Source of the DNA: F23-B02 sp963590435
GTDB lineage: Bacteria; Bacillota; Clostridia; Oscillospirales; Oscillospiraceae
Length of the DNA: 15,238 nt
Reading direction: 5' to 3'
Assembly: GCA_963590435.1 (NCBI GenBank)
Contig: CAVAPG010000037.1
Location: 1 to 15,238, forward strand
Shown: piece after piece, positions 1 to 7,755 of the stretch
Layout of the letters: every line of letters starts with the position of its first letter
How positions within the stretch are numbered: the stretch's first letter is position 1
The notes under the pieces: generated by a model
Seen by the model: only the letters and a program-made list of their open reading frames with translations
What the model was told of the DNA's origin: nothing
The model's database searches: none
Position numbers and translations under genes: made by a program

Positions 1-92
1 GCGCTGTGTACTCTTTTTATATTATTTCACTGTCCTCTTGACGGGATGCGGTTCAATTCGGACGGGATTTTCATCAATATTTGAGTTTTAGC

Positions 93-1223
93 TTATTTCC
101 AATTGGGAGCGTCTGTGCGGATGTTTGTCCACTGCTCGGTGAGTGCTGTCTCGCCGCTGAGCATGTTTCTGTAGTTGACGGTCCAGGTGTAGTTATGAGA
201 GTTGGTAGCCTCGAGGATGTCAGCGTAGTACCATGCGGATTCGGAGTTGTCCGGCCATTCCTTAACAGTACCGGTGCAGCTGCTCATGCTGGTGCTGGTG
301 GAGTTGCGTCCGGTCAGACGGTTGCACATTGCGGCTGCCTGAGCGCGGGTGAGATTATCATCCGGATTTGCATTGCCGTTGTCACCCTTGAGGATGCCGA
401 GCTTTGCAAGAATGTTGATGTAATTCTCGGCCCAGTGACCGTTGATGTCCTCAAACATTGTGCTTCCGACATAGGAGACAGAGAACATACGTGCGATCAT
501 TGCAGAGAACTCAGCACGTGTTACATATGCATTGGGCTTGAATGTTCCATCGGAATAGCCTTCAATGATACCGGCGTTGACGAGAGAGCAGACTGCCTCG
601 TTGTACCATGCGCCTGCCTTGACATCTTTCAGCGAGCATGAGGTGCTGCGATACTGGTCACGGGATTCGGAAGTCATAAGACGATAGATGATAGTTGCAA
701 CTTCAGCGCGGGTGATGTTGCCATCGGGCTTAACTGTGCCGTTGGGATAGCCGACCATGTAAGCAAAGTGATCGGTATAGTCAAGACCAATGTTCAGAAT
801 GGGGTAGAGGATAATCTTGTCAAAGTCAATCTTTGCGCTCAGCGACATGGTCAGACCGGGCAGAGAGCTGTACTTCAGACCGGTAAGAGCGCCGTCGCAG
901 GTAGCAGCTACAGTGTAAACTCCGATAAGGCCCTTGGGTATAAGAGCAAGACCGAGAACGTTTGCGGTGTAGGTGTGTGCCTCATTGGTCACATTGTTTG
1001 TAAGTGTAATCTGAGCATTGCTTGCCGGAAGCTTGCTCATCAGCGAGCAGTAAACTACGTAGCTCGGAATTTTAATGCCGTTTACGAAGTCTACAATGTT
1101 GCCCATTGTGTCAGTCAGCGATGCCTCCTGCACATTGTCATCAGCCAGTGCCGCCGTAGGCAGAAGAGCAGCAATCATCATCACTGCAAGCAACAGACTG
1201 ATAAGTTTTGTTGACTTTTTCAT
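93..1223 (-). CDS. Secreted S-layer homology (SLH) domain protein
   Basis: A 376-residue exported protein predicted to attach non-covalently to cell-wall polymer through SLH repeats. The start at 1223 is chosen over an in-frame ATG 12 codons upstream because an AAGAAGGAG ribosome binding site (1231-1239, minus strand) lies 7 bases before it, and it begins directly with a signal peptide: KK near the N-terminus, a hydrophobic core at about residues 7-24 and an ALA cleavage site near residue 27. Residues about 30-147 form an N-terminal region I do not recognise. Three SLH repeats follow at about 148-184, 196-248 and 256-305, each with the family's G-(Y/N)-x-(D/N)-G and TRAE/TRAQ signatures. The tail (about 322-376) is Trp/Asn-rich and closes with a LTEQWT motif that I recall from SLH proteins of gut Clostridia. 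It is transcribed divergently from the housekeeping cluster. Export and SLH assignment are firm; the biological role is unknown. Confidence 0.92.
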   Translation of the reverse strand: MKKSTKLISLLLAVMMIAALLPTAALADDNVQEASLTDTMGNIVDFVNGIKIPSYVVYCSLMSKLPASNAQITLTNNVTNEAHTYTANVLGLALIPKGLIGVYTVAATCDGALTGLKYSSLPGLTMSLSAKIDFDKIILYPILNIGLDYTDHFAYMVGYPNGTVKPDGNITRAEVATIIYRLMTSESRDQYRSTSCSLKDVKAGAWYNEAVCSLVNAGIIEGYSDGTFKPNAYVTRAEFSAMIARMFSVSYVGSTMFEDINGHWAENYINILAKLGILKGDNGNANPDDNLTRAQAAAMCNRLTGRNSTSTSMSSCTGTVKEWPDNSESAWYYADILEATNSHNYTWTVNYRNMLSGETALTEQWTNIRTDAPNWK

Positions 1224-1258
1224 GTTGTTTCTCCTTCTTTGAAAGTACATTTTTCGCA

Positions 1259-1274
1259 AAGCTGAAATCAGCTT
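1259..1274. repeat. Perfect inverted repeat in the SLH gene leader
   Basis: AAGCTGA (1259-1265) and TCAGCTT (1268-1274) are perfect inverted arms around an AA centre. The element lies between the predicted transcript start and the ribosome binding site of the SLH gene. It could be a dyad protein-binding site or a small leader hairpin (6 bp stem with an AAAT loop). No regulator is known. Confidence 0.5.
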
Positions 1275-1288
1275 ATTTCCACATGCTT

Positions 1289-1317
1289 AATTTACACCGC
1301 AGGTTACAATTTGTCAA
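1289..1317 (-). promoter_or_regulatory. Sigma-A type promoter of the SLH protein gene
   Basis: Read on the minus strand, a perfect -35 TTGACA (1312-1317) is followed after 17 bases by TAAATT (1289-1294, 4 of 6 matches to the -10 consensus). The predicted transcript start is near 1282, giving a 5' leader of about 59 bases before the ATG at 1223. The leader contains a short inverted repeat at 1259-1274. The call rests on sequence match only. Confidence 0.6.
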
Positions 1318-1419
1318 CAAATAGTGTTAAGAATATATAAAAATTTTTTATTTTTCTTTACACTGTGGGCATGGCGTCTTGACTTGCACATTTGTTAACG
1401 CAGTGTACATAGTCAGCTA

Positions 1420-1448
1420 TTGTCAAACGGGGGCAAGTGTGATAAAAT
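1420..1448 (+). promoter_or_regulatory. Promoter for the transporter and housekeeping cluster
   Basis: TTGTCA (1420-1425, 5 of 6 matches to the -35 consensus) is followed by a 17-base spacer and TAAAAT (1443-1448, 5 of 6 matches). A TG one base upstream of the -10 (1440-1441) makes it an extended -10 promoter. The predicted start near 1455 gives a leader of about 55 bases to the ATG at 1510. There is no terminator between this promoter and pyrH, so it may also drive the downstream operon. A perfect inverted repeat overlaps the -10 and the start site. Confidence 0.65.
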
Positions 1449-1462
1449 ACATTGATTTTATC
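1441..1462. repeat. 8-bp perfect inverted repeat over the -10 element, candidate operator
   Basis: GATAAAAT (1441-1448) and ATTTTATC (1455-1462) are perfect inverted arms separated by 6 bases. The left arm contains the -10 hexamer and the spacer reaches the predicted transcript start. This position is typical of a repressor site that blocks RNA polymerase. AT-rich dyads occur by chance, so operator function is inferred. Confidence 0.45.
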
Positions 1463-1509
1463 GCGAGGAAATCTCACGAAAAGTTTTGTTTCTCAAGGGA
1501 TTAGTCGAA

Positions 1510-2418
1510 ATGTGGTTTTGGTTTGCGCTTATTGCACTTTTGTGTTGGAGCGGTTCGGATCTTTTTTCTAAAATAGGCTGTCAGGATGCCGATGATAAAT
1601 ACAGTCATCTTAAGATGGTTATGGCTGTTGGTGTGGTAATGGGTGTTCACGCGGCCTATGAAATATTTATCGGCGGCGTGACGATAAACGGAGAGATTAT
1701 ACTTAAATATCTTCCGGTTTCGATGCTCTATATCGTGTCAATGACTGTCGGATATGTGGGACTGAGATATATTGAGCTTTCCATATCGTCCCCAATATGC
1801 AATTCATCCGGAGCCATTGTTGCAATCTTGATATTCGCAACACAGGGGATTGACGACCTTCCGCCGCTTGCGCTTGTTGCAGTCGCTCTGGTGTGCCTTG
1901 GTGTTATTGCGCTTGGGTTTACTGAGGCAAACGAGGACGAAGAGCTGCGTTGTGCCCGCCAGGATGAGAGTAATCATCACTATACCAAAAGCTGGCTTGC
2001 GATTACCCTTCCGATTATATATTGCCTGCTCGATGCATTGGGAACATTTGCCGACAGCCGCGTCCTTGAAACACTTAATGAAGACTCAGCGAATGTGGCA
2101 TATGAGCTTACTTTTCTCTTCGTCGGAATTGTCTGTGCAGTATATGTCCTTGTCGTGAAAAAGCAAAAACTCCTGCCGAAAAGGGAAGTGCCGAAATATA
2201 CAGGCGCAATATTTGAAACTGTCGGTCAGTTTGCGTATATATATGCTCTGGCGGACACGGAGCACGCGGCTCTTGCCGCACCGATGATATCGGCCTATTG
2301 TGTGGCATCCGTTGTATGGAGCAGAATATTCCTTAAGGAAAAGCTTTCTCTCAAACATTATGCCTCCGTGCTGCTGGTGGTCGGCGGTATAATAATATTG
2401 GGAATACTTGATATTTGA
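1510..2418 (+). CDS. DMT/EamA-like multi-pass membrane transporter
   Basis: A 302-residue integral membrane protein with about ten hydrophobic helices, arranged as two five-helix halves split by a charged loop at about residues 139-160 (acidic and His-rich). This size and duplicated layout fit the drug/metabolite transporter superfamily (EamA-like permeases). The N-terminal ALLCWSGSDLFSKIG and the C-terminal half, with the APMISAYCVASVVWSRIFLKE run around residues 257-277, resemble the family's conserved helices, including the F-L-K-E-K segment that often precedes the last helices. The ATG at 1510 has an AAGGGA site (1495-1500) 9 bases upstream; the in-frame TTG at 1486 has no well-spaced site. 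pyrH begins only 25 bases downstream, so the two are probably co-transcribed. Substrate cannot be told from sequence. Confidence 0.82.
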   Translation: MWFWFALIALLCWSGSDLFSKIGCQDADDKYSHLKMVMAVGVVMGVHAAYEIFIGGVTINGEIILKYLPVSMLYIVSMTVGYVGLRYIELSISSPICNSSGAIVAILIFATQGIDDLPPLALVAVALVCLGVIALGFTEANEDEELRCARQDESNHHYTKSWLAITLPIIYCLLDALGTFADSRVLETLNEDSANVAYELTFLFVGIVCAVYVLVVKKQKLLPKREVPKYTGAIFETVGQFAYIYALADTEHAALAAPMISAYCVASVVWSRIFLKEKLSLKHYASVLLVVGGIIILGILDI

Positions 2419-2443
2419 TTGAAAATCAGAAAAGGAGAAAAAT

Positions 2444-3160
2444 ATGTCCGATCCTGTCTACAAGCGTATACTTATTAAAATAAGCGGTGAGGCCCTTGCG
2501 GGTGAAAAGAAAAACGGCTTCGATTTCAATTTTATGTCTGAAGTGTGCCGCACCGTAAACAGATGCACTCAAATGGGTGTTGAAGTCGGCATAGTTGTCG
2601 GCGGCGGCAACTTCTGGCGTGGTGTAAAGGACGGCGCAGGTCATGTGGAACGGGTTTCGGCCGATAGAATGGGAATGCTCGCAACCGCAATGAACTGCCT
2701 TGCTTTTGCAGATGTTCTGCGTCAGTGCGGCGGTACGGCAAAAGTGCTGACGGCTGTGGATATTCAGGGAGTCGGCGAAAGATACAGTACGGATAAGGCG
2801 ATTGAATATCTGAAATCAGGTAAGGTCGTTATGTTCGGCTGCGGTACGGGAAGTCCGTTTTTCTCAACCGACACTGCCGCTGTACTCAGAGCAGCAGAGA
2901 TAGGTGCGGATGCAATATTGCTTGCAAAAAATATTGACGGTGTATATTCGGCAGACCCAAAGAGCAATCCCGATGCCTTTAAATACGACAGTATCAGCTA
3001 CGACGATGTTCTCGCACAGCATCTTGCTGTTATGGACAGCACTGCAACAAGTCTTGCAATGGATAATGATATACCCGTCATTGTTTTTGCTCTCGCCGAA
3101 CCGGAGAATATAATTCGTGTGCTTCAGGGTGAAAAGCTCGGAACAACTGTCAGTAAATAA
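2444..3160 (+). CDS. pyrH: UMP kinase
   Basis: Phosphorylates UMP to UDP with ATP in the cytoplasm, feeding pyrimidine nucleotide and sugar-nucleotide pools. The bacterial enzyme belongs to the amino-acid-kinase fold, is hexameric and is unlike eukaryotic UMP/CMP kinases. At 238 residues it has the usual length. Visible motifs are KISGEAL (12-18, phosphate loop), GGGNFWRG (53-60), ADRMGMLATAMN (73-84), GTGSPFFSTDTAA (134-146, acceptor nucleotide region) and KNIDGVYSADPK (162-173). AAAGGAG (2431-2437) lies 6 bases before the ATG. Its usual upstream partners rpsB-tsf are absent here and a transporter gene takes that place. frr follows 55 bases later, as in most bacteria. Confidence 0.97.
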   Translation: MSDPVYKRILIKISGEALAGEKKNGFDFNFMSEVCRTVNRCTQMGVEVGIVVGGGNFWRGVKDGAGHVERVSADRMGMLATAMNCLAFADVLRQCGGTAKVLTAVDIQGVGERYSTDKAIEYLKSGKVVMFGCGTGSPFFSTDTAAVLRAAEIGADAILLAKNIDGVYSADPKSNPDAFKYDSISYDDVLAQHLAVMDSTATSLAMDNDIPVIVFALAEPENIIRVLQGEKLGTTVSK

Positions 3161-3215
3161 TGATTATAATTAACAGCTAAGTATAAATCGAAAAAATATT
3201 TAGGAGGTAAAAAAC

Positions 3216-3767
3216 ATGTCTAAATATCCCGAGATTGAAAGTAAAATGAAAAAGACCGCAGAGGTACTTAAGACGCAGCTTGCATCCGTTCGTGCTGGCA
3301 GAGCAAACGCGGCAGTCCTCGATCAGATTACGGTTGATTATTACGGCGTGCCCACGCCAATCCAGCAGGTCGCTTCAATTTCCGTGCCGGATCCGAGATC
3401 CCTCATGATTCAGCCTTGGGACGGTTCGGTTCTCAAAGGAATTGAAAAGGCAATTCTCGCATCTGACCTCGGCATTAATCCGCAGAACGACGGACGTGTT
3501 ATTCGCCTTGTGTTCCCTCAGCTCACAGAGGAGCGGCGTAAGGACCTTGCAAAGCAGGTGAAAAAATACGGTGAAGAGTCAAAAGTAGCTGTCAGAAATA
3601 TCCGCCGCGACGCAATGGATAAATTCAAAAAGCAGCAGAAGGCTTCGGAGATAACCGAAGACGATTATAAAGATATCGAAAAAGATATTCAGAAGCTGAC
3701 AGACGATTACATCAAAGAAGTTGAGTCAATAGCTGATGCAAAGGAAAAGGAACTTTTCGAGATCTGA
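3216..3767 (+). CDS. frr: Ribosome recycling factor
   Basis: Works with EF-G to split post-termination ribosomes into subunits so that they can be reused. The 183-residue length is almost exactly the family norm (about 185). Family blocks are all present: VRAGRA near residues 26-31, the YYGVPTPIQQVA segment near 43-54, GINPQNDGRVIRLVFPQLTEERR around 84-106 and VRNIRRDAMDKFKK around 124-137. The predicted long helices on either side fit the three-helix-bundle/beta-barrel tRNA-mimic fold. A near-perfect AGGAGGT (3202-3208) lies 7 bases upstream of the ATG, suggesting strong translation. uppS follows after 2 bases. Confidence 0.97.
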   Translation: MSKYPEIESKMKKTAEVLKTQLASVRAGRANAAVLDQITVDYYGVPTPIQQVASISVPDPRSLMIQPWDGSVLKGIEKAILASDLGINPQNDGRVIRLVFPQLTEERRKDLAKQVKKYGEESKVAVRNIRRDAMDKFKKQQKASEITEDDYKDIEKDIQKLTDDYIKEVESIADAKEKELFEI

Positions 3768-3769
3768 TT

Positions 3770-4513
3770 ATGGACGAGATTAAATCTATCAATACGGCGG
3801 GGGAGCAGGCAAAGTGCCTCCCTCGCCATATTGCCATCATACTTGACGGCAACGGACGCTGGGCTAAAAAACGGCTGATGCCGCGCAATGCAGGACATCT
3901 TGCCGGATCGGAAACATTCCGTAATATTGCTACATACTGCAAGGAAATAGGTATTGAATACCTCACTGTTTACGCATTCTCCACAGAGAATTGGAAGCGC
4001 CCTGAGGAAGAAGTTAGCGGAATAATGAAGCTTCTTGACAAATATCTTCATGAGGCGATACATGATATGCGCCAGAAGAATATCCGGATGAAGGTATTTG
4101 GCGACACCTCGCGTCTTTCTCTGCAACTTAGGGAGCTTATTGCCGAAACCGATGAAATATCAAAAACTATAGAGGGCTTTCAGGCCAATATATGCATAAA
4201 CTACGGCGGAAGAGCAGAGATAGTGCGTGCTGCGCAGGCATATGCGAAAGATTATGCCGAAGGTAAAGTGACGCAGGAACTCACCGAAGATATGTTTTCA
4301 AATTACATGTATTCGGCCGGAATTCCGGATCCGGATCTTCTGATTCGCCCGGGCGGCGAGTATCGTATTTCAAATTTCCTGCTGTGGCAGTGCGCATATT
4401 CGGAGTTTTATTATACTGACACATTGTGGCCTGATTTTACGCCGCAGGAACTTGACAAGGCAATTGAGGCATATAATCACCGTGACCGTCGTTTCGGAGG
4501 TGTAAAACCATGA
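3770..4513 (+). CDS. uppS: Undecaprenyl diphosphate synthase (cis-prenyltransferase)
   Basis: Condenses farnesyl diphosphate with eight isopentenyl diphosphates to give the C55 carrier lipid used for peptidoglycan and teichoic acid precursors. It is a 247-residue soluble or membrane-associated enzyme. The catalytic Asp is D26 in ILDGNGRWAKKR (24-35); AFSTENWKRPEEE (69-81) and RPGGEYRISNFLLWQ (193-207, IPP-binding arginines R193 and R199) are also present. The first motif has Leu where most homologues have Met, a conservative change. The gene starts 2 bases after frr. Its TGA overlaps the ATG of dxr by four bases (ATGA), implying translational coupling. The cdsA gene usually found between uppS and dxr is absent. 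Confidence 0.96.
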   Translation: MDEIKSINTAGEQAKCLPRHIAIILDGNGRWAKKRLMPRNAGHLAGSETFRNIATYCKEIGIEYLTVYAFSTENWKRPEEEVSGIMKLLDKYLHEAIHDMRQKNIRMKVFGDTSRLSLQLRELIAETDEISKTIEGFQANICINYGGRAEIVRAAQAYAKDYAEGKVTQELTEDMFSNYMYSAGIPDPDLLIRPGGEYRISNFLLWQCAYSEFYYTDTLWPDFTPQELDKAIEAYNHRDRRFGGVKP

Positions 4514-5655
4514 TTAAAGCTGTTTCAATTCTCGGCTCAACAGGCTCTATCGGCCGCCAAAGCATATCGGCTGCAAAACATCTTGGCGTTCCGGTGGTCG
4601 CATTGAGCGCAAATAAGAAAATAGACATTGTCGAACAGCAGGCGAGGGAACTTAAACCCAAGTTTATAGCAATATATGATGAAAATGCGGCAAAAGATTT
4701 AAAGACGCGCCTATCCGATACGGATATACGCATCGGCAGCGGTATGCAGGGCCTTATCGAAGCCGCTACGATTCAGGAAGCTGATTGCGTTGTGACTGCA
4801 GTTTCCGGCTCCGTGGGACTCAAACCTACCCTTGCGGCAATTAAAGAGAAAAAACGCATTGCTCTTGCAAATAAAGAAACGCTTGTTTGCGCCGGTGAGA
4901 TTGTTATGCCGGCTGCACAAAAAGCAGGTGCTGAAATTGTCCCTGTTGACTCGGAGCATTCTGCCATTTTCCAATGCCTGATGGGCAGAAAACCCGGAGA
5001 GCTTAAGAAAATTTTACTCACGGGAAGCGGTGGCCCGTTCAGAGGAAAGAGTCAGGCTGAACTTGAGAATGTGACTCCCGAGCAGGCTGTTAAACATCCA
5101 AATTGGAGCATGGGCGCAAAGATTTCCGTTGATTCTGCAACAATGATGAACAAAGGTCTCGAATTTATTGAAGCCATGCACCTTTTCGGCGTTACACCCG
5201 ATGATATTCAGGTTGTTGTTCATCCTCAGAGTATAGTTCACTCTATGGTTGAGCTCGTTGACGGAACGGTTATTGCTCAGCTTGGAGTTCCGGATATGGG
5301 ACTTCCGATTCAGCTCGCTATGACATATCCCGAACGCAAAGCATCTCCGTTTGAGCATCTCGATTTTTACTCTATGAAGGATATGACATTTGAAGCTCCG
5401 GACTATGAAAAAACTCCATGTCTCAAGCTTGCCATGGACTGCGCACGGCGCGGCGGTACGGCCCCGTGTATAATGAGCGCCGCCAATGAGGTCGCTGTTG
5501 CGTTGTTTTTGAACCATCGTTTGGGCTACAATCAGATATATGACTGCGCACTGCAGGCGGTTGAGAGTATAAAAACAGTTGACAATCCGGATCTTGATGC
5601 TATACTTTCCGCCGATGAGCAGGCCAGAGTGTTTGTCAGGGAGCATTTTTCTTAA
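4510..5655 (+). CDS. dxr: 1-deoxy-D-xylulose 5-phosphate reductoisomerase
   Basis: Second enzyme of the MEP isoprenoid pathway: rearranges and reduces DXP to MEP with NADPH and a divalent metal, and is the target of fosmidomycin. It has 381 residues, a normal length. The NADPH-binding loop is GSTGSIGRQS (9-18), followed by IALANKETLVCAGE (117-130). Metal ligands sit in VDSEHSA (146-152: D148, E150) and in MNKGLEFIEA (213-222: E218). TGSGGPFRG (171-179), the HPQSIVHS block (238-245) and SAANEVAVALF (323-333) complete the family pattern. GGAGGT (4496-4501) inside the end of uppS lies 8 bases before the ATG. The stop codon shares one base with the start of rseP (TAATG). Confidence 0.97.
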   Translation: MIKAVSILGSTGSIGRQSISAAKHLGVPVVALSANKKIDIVEQQARELKPKFIAIYDENAAKDLKTRLSDTDIRIGSGMQGLIEAATIQEADCVVTAVSGSVGLKPTLAAIKEKKRIALANKETLVCAGEIVMPAAQKAGAEIVPVDSEHSAIFQCLMGRKPGELKKILLTGSGGPFRGKSQAELENVTPEQAVKHPNWSMGAKISVDSATMMNKGLEFIEAMHLFGVTPDDIQVVVHPQSIVHSMVELVDGTVIAQLGVPDMGLPIQLAMTYPERKASPFEHLDFYSMKDMTFEAPDYEKTPCLKLAMDCARRGGTAPCIMSAANEVAVALFLNHRLGYNQIYDCALQAVESIKTVDNPDLDAILSADEQARVFVREHFS

Positions 5656-6698
5656 TGTACGTTATCATAGCAATAATAATGTTCGGCATTCTCATTGCCA
5701 TTCATGAATTCGGACATTTCGCAACTGCAAAGCTGTGCAGAGTTCGCGTTGATGAGTTTTCTATAGGTATGGGACCGGCATTGCTGAAAAAACAAAAAGG
5801 CGAAACACTTTATTCTCTGCGAATATTGCCAATAGGCGGATATTGCGCTATGGGTGAGGATGAAGAGTCTGAAGACCCTCACGCCTTCCCCAATCAGGTG
5901 TTCTGGAAACGCTTTTTAATTCTCTGCGCAGGGTCATTCATGAACCTGCTGCTCGGTGTGGTCTTAATAGTTATTATGTATGGCAATGCCAAAGCGTTCA
6001 TAACACCGGTGATAGCTGAGTTTGCGGATGATTGCCGGTACAACAGCGAGGATCTGTTTCAGGTCGAGGATGAATTTTACAGTATCGACGGGCACAGAAT
6101 TTATCTCATAAGCGATGTTTCAATGTTCCTAAACCGAGGCAATGGGGTTTATGACATCGTTGTGCTACGTGACGGACAGAAAATTGAATTTAATGATCTG
6201 GAGCTTGTCCCGACTATCGAAAGTGAGCAGGGGCTTAAATACGGCTTTACATGGAGCATAAAAGAGGCCACATTCGGAACTAAGATAGAATATACTTGGA
6301 ATACCACAAAGGAATTTTCAAGACTGGTCTGGCTTGGCCTCGGTGATCTTATTCACGGAGCTGTAGGCCTTGATGAAATGTCCGGTCCGGTAGGCATAGT
6401 GGATATGATGAATAAGGTCGGATCATCCGCTGATAATACAGCCGATGCTATGTACAGCATGCTGTACCTTTCTGCTTTTATTGCAATAAACCTTGCGATT
6501 ATGAACATGCTGCCAATTCCGGCACTCGACGGCGGCAGAGTCTTTTTCATGATAGTTTCGCTTATTTTTGAATTGGTAACAAGAAGAAAGCCTGATCCAA
6601 AATATGAAGCGTATATACATGCCGGGGGTATGATTCTGCTGCTGATACTGATGGGATTTATAATGTACAATGATATAGCAAAACTCATAACGGGGTGA
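5655..6698 (+). CDS. rseP: RIP metalloprotease (site-2 protease family)
   Basis: Membrane-embedded zinc protease that cuts membrane-spanning substrates such as anti-sigma factors and remnant signal peptides (RseP/RasP family). In 347 residues it shows HEFGH (17-21; zinc-binding His and catalytic Glu) in the first helix, a conserved GGY segment (61-63), a second helix near 86-108, one PDZ-like domain around 113-190, SGPVGI (243-248) and the third zinc ligand D292 in NMLPIPALDGGR (284-295). Terminal helices lie near 268-288 and 322-340. The length matches single-PDZ Gram-positive forms rather than the longer two-PDZ E. coli enzyme. AGGGAG (5638-5643) inside dxr is the likely ribosome binding site. 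Position between dxr and ispG is standard. No anti-sigma factor is nearby to suggest a substrate. Confidence 0.94.
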   Translation: MYVIIAIIMFGILIAIHEFGHFATAKLCRVRVDEFSIGMGPALLKKQKGETLYSLRILPIGGYCAMGEDEESEDPHAFPNQVFWKRFLILCAGSFMNLLLGVVLIVIMYGNAKAFITPVIAEFADDCRYNSEDLFQVEDEFYSIDGHRIYLISDVSMFLNRGNGVYDIVVLRDGQKIEFNDLELVPTIESEQGLKYGFTWSIKEATFGTKIEYTWNTTKEFSRLVWLGLGDLIHGAVGLDEMSGPVGIVDMMNKVGSSADNTADAMYSMLYLSAFIAINLAIMNMLPIPALDGGRVFFMIVSLIFELVTRRKPDPKYEAYIHAGGMILLLILMGFIMYNDIAKLITG

Positions 6699-6702
6699 GC
6701 TG

Positions 6703-7755
6703 ATGTTTGAAAGAAAAATTACAAATAAAATATCTGTAGGCGGAATGGAAATAGGCGCAGGTGCGCCGGTATCAATTCAGTCTATGTGCAACACAAAAAC
6801 GCATGATGTTGAAGCAACGGTTAACCAAATAAAGCGTCTGCGTGCTGCTGGCTGCGAAATTGTTAGACTTGCCATACCTGATGTTGCCGCGGCTGAGGCG
6901 ATACCGGAAATAAAAAAGCAGACTGATATGCCTCTCGTGGCGGATATTCATTTTGACTATCGACTTGCAATTGCCGCAGCAGAGCGAGGGATTGATAAAA
7001 TTCGTATAAATCCCGGCAATATTGGCGGTGAGGAGAATGTCCATAAGGTTGCAGATGCCTGCCGCAAGCGCGGCATACCGATTCGTATCGGAGTAAACGG
7101 AGGAAGCCTTGAGAAGCCGCTGCTTGAAAAATACGGACATCCATGCCCTGAAGCAATGCTTGAGAGCGCAAAAGGGCATATTCAGCTTCTGAATAAATAT
7201 GATTTCGACGATATCTGCGTGTCGATGAAGTCCTCATCCGTTCCGCTGACAATAGCAGCATATCGGCTTGCGTCAAGTCAGCTGCCGTATCCTCTGCACG
7301 TCGGAGTAACTGAAACAGGCACGGCATGGAACGGAACAATTCAATCAGCTGTCGGCATAGGAACGCTCCTGAGTGAGGGAATCGGAGATACGGTTCGCGT
7401 ATCGCTTACCGCAGATCCGGTTGAAGAGGTAAAGGCTGCTGTTGCTATACTCAAATCCCTCGGCCTGCGTCGAGGAATACGCATGGTCTCTTGCCCGACG
7501 TGCGGCAGGACAAACATTGACCTGATTTCGCTTGCAAACGAAGTTGAAAAGCGTATATCCGGTATAGACAGAGATATTACAGTTGCCGTTATGGGCTGCG
7601 TTGTTAACGGCCCGGGCGAAGCGAAGGAAGCCGATTACGGAATAGCAGGCGGCAAGGATTGCGGCTTGCTGTTTAAGCACGGAGAAATTTTGGGGACATA
7701 TCCCTATGAACATCTGTGCGATGCACTTATTGAACTTATCGAAAAGGATGTCTGA
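6703..7755 (+). CDS. ispG: 4-hydroxy-3-methylbut-2-en-1-yl diphosphate synthase (IspG/GcpE)
   Basis: Converts MEcPP to HMBPP, the penultimate MEP-pathway step, using a 4Fe-4S cluster. It has 350 residues, the short bacterial form with a TIM barrel and a C-terminal iron-sulfur domain. Motifs are SIQSMCNT (24-31), ADIHFDYRLA (80-89), KIRINPGNIG (99-108), IGVNGGSLE (129-137) and the cluster ligands C264 and C267 (SCPTCGRTNID) plus C299 (MGCVVNGPGEA) with the fourth ligand E306. The ATG lies 4 bases after the rseP stop, with GGGGTGA (6692-6698) overlapping that stop as the ribosome binding site. Together with dxr it places two MEP genes in this operon. It overlaps the start of polC slightly. Confidence 0.97.
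   Translation: MFERKITNKISVGGMEIGAGAPVSIQSMCNTKTHDVEATVNQIKRLRAAGCEIVRLAIPDVAAAEAIPEIKKQTDMPLVADIHFDYRLAIAAAERGIDKIRINPGNIGGEENVHKVADACRKRGIPIRIGVNGGSLEKPLLEKYGHPCPEAMLESAKGHIQLLNKYDFDDICVSMKSSSVPLTIAAYRLASSQLPYPLHVGVTETGTAWNGTIQSAVGIGTLLSEGIGDTVRVSLTADPVEEVKAAVAILKSLGLRRGIRMVSCPTCGRTNIDLISLANEVEKRISGIDRDITVAVMGCVVNGPGEAKEADYGIAGGKDCGLLFKHGEILGTYPYEHLCDALIELIEKDV

Noticed and set aside
40..68. Direct repeat GACGGGAT at 40-47 and 61-68
   Set aside because: Only two 8-base copies at the window edge; too short to separate from chance, and no hairpin for terminating the SLH gene was found.
81..1214. Open frames on the plus strand (81-641 and 768-1214) across the SLH gene
   Set aside because: They lie antisense to a gene with clear SLH motifs and a signal peptide, have no recognisable domain, and are Cys/Val-rich as expected of a shadow frame.
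1325..1365. A/T-rich run between the divergent promoters as a possible replication or mobile-element signal
   Set aside because: No DnaA boxes, target-site duplications or terminal repeats were seen; it is ordinary AT-rich promoter-flanking DNA.
3770..4513. RPGGEYR in UppS as an abnormal active-site motif
   Set aside because: The E. coli enzyme has RTGGEHR at this place, so both arginines and the GGE core are normal and the other changes are mild.
5014..5646. 210-codon minus-strand frame inside dxr
   Set aside because: It is fully antisense to dxr, which has every family motif; its composition is not protein-like and no ribosome binding site was seen.
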